Positions 36,601-47,340 of a DNA stretch of 64,000 nucleotides are shown here, one piece after another. The notes below the pieces were generated by a model that was given only the letters and a program-made list of their open reading frames with translations, did not search any database and had not been told where the DNA came from. This DNA is from Parus major. Taxonomy: Eukaryota > Chordata > Aves > Passeriformes > Paridae. The stretch covers positions 127,069,896 through 127,133,895 of the forward strand of contig NC_031769.1 of the NCBI RefSeq assembly GCF_001522545.3, given 5' to 3'. Both the position numbers and the translations under genes were made by a program. Every line of letters starts with the position of its first letter. Positions within the stretch are counted from its first letter, which is position 1.

Positions 36601-39600
36601 GTTATTAGCGCTCAGCTGCTTCTCTGACATTATCAACACAGATAAAAATCCCTCATTGGGGAAATTAAAAAGTAGTAAATGCCAGTGACTGAAAGAAACT
36701 TTGTTACTTTAAACCTTGCATTAAAATGACAAGGCAATCAAAGTTTGACAAGACAAGCTAATTAGTATGCCAGCGATGAAATGTGAAGAATCTCCAGGGG
36801 ATTGGCTCTGAAAAGTTTTATGTCATTTATAGGGCCTTTTTTAAGCTAATGTTGTCAGCTCTCATGGTGAAATACACAACAGTTGAATTTCATTATCATC
36901 ATAGAAATTAAGGACTAAAATCCCTTCACTAATTTCTAGTCCTCTTTTTTTCTGCCCTAAATACTACACTAAGTCTTAGTTTACAGCCAGGCATGTAAGT
37001 TCTTCAGGACACTAATGCAAAATAACCCTAGAGTTACCAATAACATAAAAAAGCCTATTGTTTCAAATGGCTGTATGGTACTTATTGTGTTTGCTTATTA
37101 TTTCACAAAACTACAAATGTATGACCCTTTACCAGAGAGTTTGGACTTTTACATTTATCCTTCCTGTACAATATTTTTATTAGCTTCAACTTAGTTTTTT
37201 ATTTATTTATTTAAAAGCTTAATTTATTTTGAAATGTTGCATACTGCATCATGTACTGAATAGATACATATATAAACAAATAAAACACATTCCAAATACG
37301 TGTATGTGTCTGATTTCTTCTCAAAGATTTAAAGGAACTTCGGACATCTCTATTTAAATTGCCTGCTTATTACATTTCATAGTAGTTATATCACTTTTTG
37401 TTTTTTTCTCTCAACACAGATTGAAGTTAATCTACTGCTACAGAATAGAATTAGGCCTACATAATAAAAAACTAAAATCCCAGCGTTTGGAAGGTGAATC
37501 ATGTTGCTTATTACCATTACTCATACCAGGGAAAAGAAGGAGCTCTTAAGAGACATTAGGGAGTAGAGATGTGCTTCAGCTTGCAGTGGGCAGGCAAATT
37601 CCCTCCTGACCTACCTCACCTCTCTAGGTGCTCTCAAACAACAGATATGAGGCCCTGGAATATGAGGACCAGGGAGATGAGAATGTGGATGAGGATCCAT
37701 CCAGGTTGGAGGGGTTGCCTAGGGCAGGGCAACCCACCCCCTACATCAAAGCCTCAATTAATATAAAACAAAGGGTAGTAGTCATTGGTGACTCTCTTTT
37801 GAGAGGAATGGAGGACCCAGTGTTCCAACTGTATCCAGCCCATAGGGAGGTGTGTGAGCATTTGGGAAATCACCAAGAAACTTCCCAGCTTGGCATGGCC
37901 CACTGACTATTGCCCACTGGTTTTCCAGGTGGGAACATACGAAGTCCCAACAAGATTAAGGACGATCAAGCAGGACCTCAGGGCCTTGGGACAAATGGTC
38001 AAGGATCTGAAGAACAAATTGTGTTCTCTTCTGTCCTGCCAGTTGCTGTCATACCAAACATAAATTGTTAAGAATTATTTCAAAAATTATCCAGAAAACA
38101 ACAGAGAAGTATTTAGGATAGGTGTGGAAGATGGATGTAAACAGATGGCACTTGTACAGCTGAAAGATCTTAGCACTGGACTGAGCAAAGCAAGATGTGC
38201 TTGAGAGAGGGGTATAGGTTATGGGGCTTCACAACTAAGCAGCCTCTCCAGGGGTAAGGAAGGAGATTTCCCTGCAGACACTCCAGAAGCATCTACTGCC
38301 CATGGTGAAGTTCTGCTGCTGGAGGGATTGAGCAGGGTGAAGAGCTGTCACCGCAAGGTGTGAAGAGGTGTACCTTTACCTCAAGACATTAAATTCACCT
38401 CACTTCCATGCCAAGCACTGCAGGGTCTGTCAGCAAAGTGCAGAGTTTACTCTACAGAAATTGTCCATGCTCTGGTAGAAGTATTGTAACATTTAGAAAG
38501 CCTGAGGTTGTTGGCATTAAGCAGACTCAATGAAAAGGATACAATCAGAAGCCCTGCCTTCCTTCCCCTACAAGCAAATCCCAGAAGGGAAAGGTACCCA
38601 ACTTACCATCCTTTTTGCTTCAGCTCTGTCAGCTTTTCTCAGCTGATTTTCTCAGCTCCAAATTCAGCAATTTGGAAGCAAAATAAATTGCTGTGATCTA
38701 ATTGGGGATGATTCAGGGGTTTTTTTAAGGTCCAGAAACACAAAAAATACTCAAGTTGGAAAAAAATATTTTAATTTTTTTTTTCTTTTTTTTTAAGGCA
38801 GAAGCAGAATTGTAAACCTGAGACATCACACAGTGCAACTAGCAGAACCCCAGAAACACCCCCACTCAGGACCTGGAGAGCACATGTGCACCTTGATGGC
38901 AGAAGTCCTTTATTCACCAATATTCAATTCTTCATTACATGTATGATTACACATATGCCTTCCCATTCGTCAACATTTTTAGGAAAGAATTACTTAAGAA
39001 AATAAGAAAATTAAATAGGTTTTGAAGGACCAAATCTCAAACTCTTCTCACTAGTGAAAGACATGCAAAAAATGTGTGTATTTTTAAAAGAATTAGGCTG
39101 TACACTAAGTCTCCAAGTAGAACACCACTTTTAAAAGGTCACATCATTGAAAGAAAAATTAAAAGAAGAAGGGAAATTTAATAAGAAAGGAAGGAAAAAG
39201 AACACAAAAGGTTAATAATTTATCCTTTAAACAAAAAAGGCAATCTACTTTTTCTCATTAAAACCTGACACACAGCACTAACTGAGGAGATTATGTTGTG
39301 AAAACATACTGCATCGCATGGTAATGCTTGATCGAGATCAGCAATCAGGAGCAAAAAGAAAGCACTGTTTCGTGATTATAATAGCAAATTCTGGAAGACA
39401 ACCAAATACATCATCTGGCAGCTGAACAGCTGTTACAGCTTGGTAGTAATACCTTTGCATTTGCTATAAGCTATAACTTGAAAAAATTGATTTCTCATCT
39501 GCCAGAAACAAGGAAATATTCTCCTTTTAACATTTCTGAAGTTTCTTTTACTAGAATACCCAGATAATGGATCCACTTTTTTATTTTCCTCAGGTTTTAC

Positions 39601-40334
39601 TCTTGCTGTATCAGTTAGATTAACAAAGTAAGTTTGAGAAAAAAATAGTGTTGACAACATAAATAATGTGTGTTCAGATAGATCCTGTTTTGATGACACT
39701 GGGTAGTAGATAACACAAAATATCTCTAATTGTCCTCCTTGCTAATATTCACAGCTCTGATCAAAAGTAATTGTTATACTTCATATCTGCCTGAAAAGGG
39801 AACATTTTCAAAATAAATTTTAGTACCTTTCCATATGTTTTTCTGTTAGTTAAGCCTTCTTTTTCCAAGTCAGGGGCAGTACACAAGGATGCAGACTGAG
39901 ACAATAATGCTGAGAATTAACAGTACTTAACAAATCCAGTCTTTAAATTACTACTGGTGTAGGATGAGAAGAGGAACATGGGAGATATTTACTGTAATTT
40001 GTCTAACTATATCAAATAGTTAAAGAATTTGTTCTGTGTGTAGACCAGCTCCCTGAAACTATCAATCTTCTAAGGACACAGTACCTTAAACCCTAAGGTA
40101 AGCATGCATCATAATAAGGATGCAGACTATGTAAAATCTTTCAGCACTTCAAATATTCAAGTCATTTTAGGGTTAAGTAAAAGAAGTTCATCATAAATAT
40201 TTCAGATTCTAGCATTCTACTTAGATTTTGAAGTGTCATAAACAATATCTCTCAGAAATCAATATTCACACAGTACATCTACAGGGAAAAGAAACAAACA
40301 GAAAGGTGGTTTGAGCTATCAAAGAAGTCTCTAC
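30641..40334 (-). other. TRIQK: TRIQK last intron (9.7 kb)
   Basis: The interval is bounded by GTAGAG at the 5' end (minus strand) and TTTCTACAG at the 3' end. It is AT-rich and mostly unique. 30700-37500 shows no recognisable gene or repeat family; open frames there (for example 126 codons at 32708-33088) have no protein character. A decayed CR1 ORF1 fragment sits at 37570-38070. 38100-40300 is unique DNA with homopolymer A/T tracts (for example T runs at about 38776-38796). Confidence 0.85.
37570..38070 (+). pseudogene. decayed CR1 ORF1 fragment (SGNH/GDSL esterase-type domain)
   Basis: In the plus strand the translation NNRYEALEYEDQGDENVDED, then VVVIGDSLLRGMEDP and AHREVC, then in the next frame WPTDYCPLVFQVGTYEV and TIKQDLRALGQMVKDL, then in a third frame VFSSVLPVAV, follows the ORF1 protein of bird CR1 LINEs. 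IGDSLLRG carries the GDS nucleophile block of SGNH hydrolases. The usual Asn-bearing block near VGxND reads VGTYE here, so the catalytic Asn is lost. Two frameshifts (about 37845-37875 and about 38010-38020) and stop codons show it is dead. No reverse-transcriptase part follows, so this is an internal fragment. It lies antisense to TRIQK within its last intron. Confidence 0.8.
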
Positions 40335-40420
40335 CTTTACGCCTAGTGCAGTTTTCTTGGCCTCTGCTTTTAATCTTGTAGCTCTTAACATAGGCTTGGT
40401 TTTCTTATAATCTTGTTTCC
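40335..40420 (-). CDS. TRIQK: TRIQK, middle coding exon (QxxK motif block)
   Basis: This 86-nt exon on the minus strand encodes GKQDYKKTKP followed by the basic run MLRATRLKAEAKKTALGVK, the most conserved part of TRIQK. QDYK is one of the three QxxK/R motifs that name the protein; the other two belong to the preceding exon. The region is cytosol-type: highly basic, with no hydrophobic segment. The acceptor is CTTTTTTTACTCTAG and the donor is AAG|GTAGAG. The exon enters with two bases of the Gly codon (phase 1 upstream intron) and leaves on a complete codon, matching the phase-0 acceptor 9.7 kb away at 30640. An apparent ATG start farther upstream in this frame is intronic read-through and is not the real start. 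With the last exon this gives 66 residues, so about 20 N-terminal residues are missing from the window. Confidence 0.94.
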
Positions 40421-43400
40421 CTAGAGTAAAAAAAGCATATTTAATGAAAATCACACAAAGATAATATAAAGAATGTGAGCATTTATTTCAGTTGAAAAGA
40501 TTTAACATATTAAAAACACAGTCCAGCATTTTAAACAACAGCTACTCTGTAACACAGGGATTCAAACAATGGAACAACCATGCTTAACATGGACAGTGAC
40601 AGAAACAAGATCCGACAAATCAGTGTAGAATCTGTTACTCCAAAGTGACATCAAAATACATGTATGGATAGATATCCACTAGTAGAAAAATAAATTGTTC
40701 CATAGGAATCAGCCAGCAAATAAGAAGATTAAAGGTAGATTATGTTTTTCCCTCTCATTGAAATCAAACCAAAAATTTTCATAAGAACTTTTCTTGGTTA
40801 GTCATCTCTAATGCATATATAAATGTGCAATACAAGACATTCTGGTGAACATAAATAATTCTGAATTCTGAATGTTCATAATTCTGAACTGGAACATTAT
40901 TTGCAGATATCTGAACTCAGAGATACAGAGATCAGTCTAAGTAAACACTAATAAAACCATTGCTTGACATCATCTGCTTGTAGAAAAGCGTTACACAAAT
41001 TCTTCTAGATGAATTTTCTACAAGTTACAGGGACTATCTCTTGCAGCCACCAAGAGTGCAGCCCAGGGCTTGATTACTGAGAGTCCATATGAACTGAGTT
41101 CAGAGGAGGACATTCAGAAATGGTAGAAATGGTATAAATCATTCATCTCAACTTAATAATGAAGCTTGAAACACTTGATATCTCTCAGGGATAATTCCGC
41201 TGTCTGAAAGGCCTGTTATTGTTGTATTATGAACTATTAACCATAGTTTATTTAAGTTAAAAGAATACAAGGTACAGAGACAGTCACAAAAGGAGAAGAA
41301 AAAGTAGAATCTGTGAAGAAACTGCTCATAGGGATAATGCCACAGTACAATTGCTTTGGACTTTTTAGTAAGTCCTTTTCATTTTTTCCCTCCTAATGTG
41401 TACACATCTTTTTTGTTCTTTATGCCTAATTCCAAAGCTAAACTATAATGTTTAAAGCAGAGTGTCTGGCCTTTTTCAAATCACTAAGTTTACCTATTTG
41501 TACATGAGCTTTCATTACTGTTATAGTCAAATAGTTTAACCTTTCCTCTACAACTCTGTCCAGTGGTTTTGTATACAAAAATCCTATTTGCCCAAGCAGA
41601 TGTGATTTTACATTCATAATCAATATTGCAAACTTCTCATTTTAAGGCTACCCTGAAAAGTGGGATATTATAGTATTAATATTAGTATTATATTATAGTG
41701 ATGAAATTCTGAAATGTGAATGTCTTCTTTCAGTGATCCACCGGATTCACGGAAACACACCTCTGACTTTGTCTACTCCTTCTATCATCCTGCTCATACT
41801 CAATACAGAGATCATCTGTGTAGCATACCATGAATGCTAAACTTGCATTACAAATTTGCTTTCCTTATACAATCCCTCCTCAGTCCCATGGATTATATAT
41901 TGTGAAGGTCTCCATACTATTCTTTGGTCAGATATTATTCATTAAAGACTTGAAATAACTTAAAATACTCAATAACAAATGGGAAAATAACTGAAGCCAT
42001 ATGTATTAGGAATAAAAAAAAAAAAGGCATCATATATCCAAGGAAATTCAGAAGATAAGAGTGAAGAAAGGATGACAGAAAGATGATTTATGTCAGATGC
42101 TCCAATATATTCATCCAGTCGATACATCTTACTAGCAGGACAGGACCACTGCAGCATTATTTTTCAGAAGTCAGTAATATCTGATAATAGGATGTATCAG
42201 GAGTACAGTAATTTTTTAGAACAGCTGGGGAAAGACTTGCAGAAACCACAAAAATGGCTAAGTCATGAGATGAAGCTAGCCAGGGAGAGAATGTGAAGAA
42301 CTCATACTTTTGCCATGAAATGGTTAAAAGATCTTTCAGAATTTCCATTACAAATGGCAGGAGTTTATTATTCATAAAAATACACTCCAGGCTGAAATTT
42401 AGCATAGACACACCCCAGCCTTGAATTTTTTTGTTTGTTTGTTGGGAGCCAACTTTCATAAGTGATGCAGCTGTTCTTACTTACTTGTGAATAAACTATA
42501 GAAATGTATCAATCTGAAATGTTTTAAGCATGAAAAATATCTTCATTTAGAAGTATATAACTGACAAGCACAAAATTCAATCTCAGTTCTCATAATTCAA
42601 GTTTGCTGCTATTCCATCGGGGCAAATGAAACAAGACAGTCAGAGATTTCCCTTCCAGTGATGCAACAGCACTTGATAATGAAAACTAGAAAGCTTAGTA
42701 AGGTCCATTAGGAAAGGGACACAAGTCAGCTAGAAAAACCCACCTCTCTTTTCCTCCCATTGCCCATTCTCCCTCCTCCTCTTCACAACTTCACACAAGT
42801 GTGAAGGTGATGTGAGCAGGGGCAAATATTGCATAGAAGACCCAGTCTGTGAAATACATGTATTTCACATGGGCAGAACCATGTTTATTCATCTCAAATG
42901 AGAAAGACTATTGGTGCTCTTCCCCTTGGTTTCTGGCACCCTGCTACTCTTTATTCCAGTATCATGGCTACAGATAGGACTGGATTCTACTTATCTAGAG
43001 AATACTTCCAGATTTAAGTCTGATATGAAAAATTAACCCTCCTATAACAAACAGGCTATTTCAGTGATGACTCTAGAGCTGGTAATTCTCCAAATCCATG
43101 CACCTGCCATTAATTTACCACTTCTCCTTGCTAAATGTAATAGCCAGAAAGAAAAAAATATGGTAGGGAAACAGTCTGAGTCCACCAAGTGCAAAAGTTT
43201 AAAAAGGGCATCTGTGGACTTTTTTGTAATGAAAACCAGATTCAGCAATCCTACTAAAAGACTCTTAAAACATGTGAACTTTCTGAGGCCTTGGGAAAGA
43301 CATCTGCTCTACAGGACTATAAAGAACAATGAAATGCAAAGCTCCTGCCACGTGAATACTGATCATTACCACCTGGAAAACAAGCAGAAAAGAGTAATAC

Positions 43401-45970
43401 AGCCTCCCTGCAGCCTCCCTTCTTTTGGGCTTGCAAATTCAATCAGTTGGGATAAGTACATTCACACTCTCAATCTCTTCTAGTTTTATCTCACTTACCC
43501 TGCAAGCTGTCTTGTACATTTATCTGCCAGAGTCATGAGTTTAAGCTATTTCTTCTTCTCAGGAAGTGATCATCACAACCAGTTGAGACAGACTCATCAG
43601 ACAAAGCCCCATTTGTCTTGCTTTATCCAATGCCTGAGACACCAAGTTTTCGTGATGGAATATATGAAAGCAAGAAGCCAAAAAGATACAACTAGAAGAT
43701 TTCCAGACCAAGTCTTACTTTTCTTATTACTTAAAATCCTTACCTCTTTGACTAGTCATTATTGTTATCAATTTGTCATCTCTCAAACTCTAAACTCTAG
43801 TGCCAGCTTCCCTTAACTTTTTTATAACTACCCCTATTTATTTATATATTTTTTAACAAATGTACCATTTCTTTCCTTTTTCTGGTCCATAATTTCCTTT
43901 CCATTTTTAAGGCCAAAGAAATACTTAATGATAATGCAACTATTTTTAATGACATCTCTCTGCTTGTCCTGCTTCCTTTACAGTCCCTCCAAAGACCATC
44001 CACCTTCCCATTCAGTGCTTGAAGTAGCCTTTGCCATTCAGAAACTCTACAGAGCTCACCTTGCACCTTCTTCCTTCCTTCCATCCCTCTTTTCCACTCC
44101 TTTGGTGGCAAAGTGATCCCAGTAGCACCTGAACTGAGCTCGGCCATGTTTACATATCCTGTTTGGAAAACCTTCCCCAGATGGAAATGAAGACTATTTT
44201 AGTAGCTGTTGCATTAGAACAGGGTGAAGAGAAGGGAGCTTCTTAGCTACTAAAACAGCTATATTGTGAAAAATGACAAAGGCTGACTGTTTCAGAGTGC
44301 ATATTACGGATTCATAAAATCTGAAAAGTTTGTTTCTCTTCATATAACTAGCAAAAAAACCTATGGATTTTGCAGTATATTTTTTTTTATTTAGCTCTGT
44401 TTACAAGGGAAATTGAGATGCCATACATCTTCTATTCAATGATTTTAATATCATATTAGAGATGACCTGGTCTTGCATATTCAGTATTCTTTTTAATTAA
44501 CCCTCCAATGACATGATGATAAATGCAAAAAATTAAATAATATGTATAAGCTAGAAAAGTTCATTTAAGTTCTGGGTTAATTTTTTTTTAGTCTACAGAA
44601 ATACTGTGACACTGTCAGGTAGTATGCACAATATTGTACTTCTGGATATGTACAGGCTCCTTTTTTCATGTAACTGAGAATGCAGCAGGTTGAGCACTGT
44701 ATTTCAGAAAACTGACTACATTTGGGATTGCGTTTAATGATGCTGCTGTTTAAGACACAACCTGAAACAATCTGCGAATAACTTCATGAGAAAAAAAATA
44801 AATTCTATTTTCCAACCCTTCTAGATATTTACTCTTTCATTCTAACAATAGCTCATTACTGCAACTGAATAACAGACTAAAGACTGCCTCTCTGCTTTTC
44901 AATTCATCAGGCTTAAGCAGAAACAGGACTGCATCTTTGGTCTTTGTTGATGCTGCTGTCCAAGCTTATTATCATATGAATATCTAGTTATTGTTTTATA
45001 AATGTTCACATTTCAGGAGCTCCCTGCTTTCTTTTCTCTCAGCAGACTTTACAATATCCACCTTCATTATCATCATGTGGCAGCATTGCTCTTCGCCTGC
45101 ATTTGCTACTTTAAAAATTAATGCACTGCTATTTTCTGAATACTGTACTGCGTAAGCTGCTTATGAGTACATTATGCTATCAAGCAAGCACATGCAGAAA
45201 AGCTTCCTAAACTGTTATTCTTTCAATGAAAATACAGCTGGTTCTGCTTCAAAGGCACTTCTTTTCACCTGCAAATGGACTTGCTTCTACACTTATTCCT
45301 CAATTCATTGTCTTTTATTTGTGTCTGCAAATCTTTAATTGCCTTTAATTAGAAAGAAGTAAATTCAGTGCTTTAATCTTGCAAATACATTCAATCATAA
45401 TTCTGTCTGGGATGAATACCAAGTTCTATTCACTGACTGATCTTTATAACAAAGGTATATAAATTTATTGTCCGTTTATATAGACCACACCAATTAAGCC
45501 ACAATGGAAAACCAAATAGATAAGAGTCAAAATATTTGAAATGAGAAATGTGCAATCTAAATTTAATTACTCAGACAAATAATTTGAAGATGAGTTATTT
45601 ACAGCATGCCAAAAAACCTGAAAGATAGTTAAATTTTTTAATCAACGCTAGAGATTTAAAATTCCTTTCAACACTTTCACTATAATTCCTAACAACCAAC
45701 AAACTGCTGTCCTGAATCTTTCTGTGCTGGTATTATAGTTATACTCAAAACATTAGTAAGACATTTTCCATACATTAGAAATCCATTTCATATGTTAAAG
45801 TACTGCTTAAGAATCAATAAAACTACAACTAGAGGGTAAATTTTAATTACCAGTAGTAGTTTAACTAAAGTACCTTACTGTAACTGATACTGAAAACCAT
45901 ACTAAAATATATACATATCTAATTAGAAACTAGAGACAGATTGTGGCAAGATTTACTGACAAACTACAAG
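40421..45970 (-). other. TRIQK: TRIQK intron upstream of the middle exon, proximal part
   Basis: Begins at the acceptor CTTTTTTTACTCTAG of the middle exon. Unique AT-rich DNA. No match to the expected first coding exon (start Met followed by the QYRKQI-type motifs) was found on the minus strand. 44740-45430 has TTAATTGCCTTTAATTAG-type sequence and little low complexity, suggestive of a conserved non-coding element. The 100-139-codon frames at 42157, 43064 and 43842 do not look like protein. Confidence 0.5.
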
Positions 45971-46524
45971 TGTGAAATCGCACATCTAGTTAAGCTGAAA
46001 TCAATCGGTTTATTATGATTATTGATATGAATTAGTGAAGGTTCCAGTAATCCTCCACAAAACAAACAGAACAAGAAAACAGAGTTCTGGTCTTTTCAGG
46101 GTTTCCACAGTCTGCCTTCAAGCATCCTGTCCTTTTCCCTGCAGTAACAGGGGTAAAGGAGAATTAGGTCTCATTAGCAGGGACACAGCCCCAGGATGGA
46201 GGAAGGTTCAGTCATGCCATCCTCCACAACTTCCTTACATGCAAGACACAGAAGCTCACGCCCATTACACCTGATTTCAGTTTTAGGTGATTGCTAGTTT
46301 AGGTCTCTCTTTACTTCCCATATACAGACTTCTCCAGAGAGTGACAGCAGCCTAGCACAGCCTAAAAAGCTCCCTGGTGCTGCCTGTTTTATAGTCAAGA
46401 ACAACTAGAGATGTTCGGAACCCGAGTCCGGTGGGTCGGCTTCCACTCTAAGGTTAAACAGAATAAATATGAACCAAGGAAATAGCTCTAAGGGACAAAT
46501 GGAGAAGAATAACCAGTTCCTACA
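45971..46524 (-). mobile_element. candidate solo LTR, minus orientation, family unknown
   Basis: On the minus strand the segment can be bounded by TGTAGGAACTGG and GCGATTTCACA (TG...CA). It contains, in order, a CpG-rich motif (GCCGACCCACCGGACTCGGG at 46439-46420), a TATA box (GACTATAAAACAGG, box at 46393-46387), about 370 nt of transcribed-type sequence, and AATAAACCG at 46014-46006, the order expected of U3, R and U5. Four CpGs within 23 bp are striking in this CpG-poor intron. No target-site duplication is clear and I do not recognise the family, so boundaries are tentative. It could instead be an isolated TATA promoter. Confidence 0.35.
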
Positions 46525-46561
46525 TGACTTTATCTTGATTCAAGACATTTAGACATGGCCA

Positions 46562-46580
46562 AATTACCTTTAAGGTAATT
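46562..46580. repeat. 19-bp near-perfect palindrome
   Basis: AATTACCTT, one central T, then AAGGTAATT. A short symmetric element just outside the candidate LTR boundary. Confidence 0.85.
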
Positions 46581-46834
46581 ATCTTGAGTATTACTAGTAC
46601 TATAAGGAGAATATCACAGAGCCACGAAGGGACTGTAAATTGCATTGAAAACCACAGCCTGAATTCCATTCCTGCTTAGCTATGGCATGGTGGTTCCCAA
46701 GCCAGTTAGCTATGCCTGTGCTACAGAGCTACTCGCTCTGTACCATAATTAACACACTACTTCAAAACTGCTCCCATGTACCAGCCATGGTCCTGCTTTA
46801 AGCTACAGCCTCAGGGGATAGGTTAGGTTAGAAG

Positions 46835-47340
46835 ACATTCCTGGGGGTCATATGACCCATCCATCTGCTCAGAACAGAGACAATTTTTAAACTGTATTCA
46901 GCTTGAAAGTCAGCTCCAGTGACTCTGGGAGCAAGTCGAACTGAGCTTATCCAGTTGAGTTGTTAGTATTTCCAAACATAGAGATTCCCCAACCTCCCTA
47001 AGAAACTCCTCCCAACATTTGGCTATCCCTCTAATAAAAATATTTTTTACCTATCTATCTATCTATCAAGAATTTTCATGTTCTAACTTGCCTTTTGTCC
47101 TATCGTTGTGCACCTTTGAGAAAAGTTAGGCTCCGCCCTACCTGTAGCCTTCTATTATTATTTGTAGACAGCAGTAACATCTCAGCTGAACTTTCTTTTC
47201 TTAAAGCTGAAAAGACAGCTCTCTCAGCCTCTTCTTGTACATCCTGTGCTCCAGATGGACATCCTGACCCTTCACAGGACTCACTCTACTATGTCCATGT
47301 CCTTGTTTTCTTGTGCATCTGCATGGCACTTGCCTTTTTC
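46835..47340 (-). mobile_element. CR1 LINE, minus orientation, old copy
   Basis: Plus-strand landmarks are reverse complements of a CR1 3' region: CATTCCTGGGGGTCATATGA, CCCATCCATCTGCTCAGA, CTAACTTGCCTTTTGTCCTA, TGTGCACCTTTGAGAAAAGT, GTAGACAGCAGTAACATCTC, CCTCTTCTTGTACATCCTGT, GCTCCAGATGGACATC, and ACAGGACTCACTCTACTATG. The subfamily differs from the copy at 16.9 kb. The 112-codon plus-strand frame here is antisense chance sequence. Confidence 0.8.
47051..47067. repeat. (CTAT)n microsatellite inside a CR1 copy
   Basis: CTATCTATCTATCTATC, four units. It sits where other CR1 copies have a TAATATCTAATCTAAA-type stretch, so it probably arose by slippage within the element. Confidence 0.85.

Noticed and set aside
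40421..40454. ATG start in frame with the TRIQK middle exon
   Set aside because: The extra codons before Gly run back through the pyrimidine tract and CTCTAG acceptor, so they are intron.
43064..43483. 139-codon plus-strand open frame
   Set aside because: No protein-like features and no splice or start context; expected by chance in 64 kb.
43480..43580. possible TRIQK upstream exon with donor AGGGTAAGTG on the minus strand
   Set aside because: Translation does not match the TRIQK N-terminus and no acceptor with a pyrimidine tract precedes it.
46411..46445. CpG-rich GTTCGGAACCCGAGTCCGG considered as a tRNA T-arm
   Set aside because: No acceptor stem, anticodon arm or paired T-stem can be built around it on either strand.
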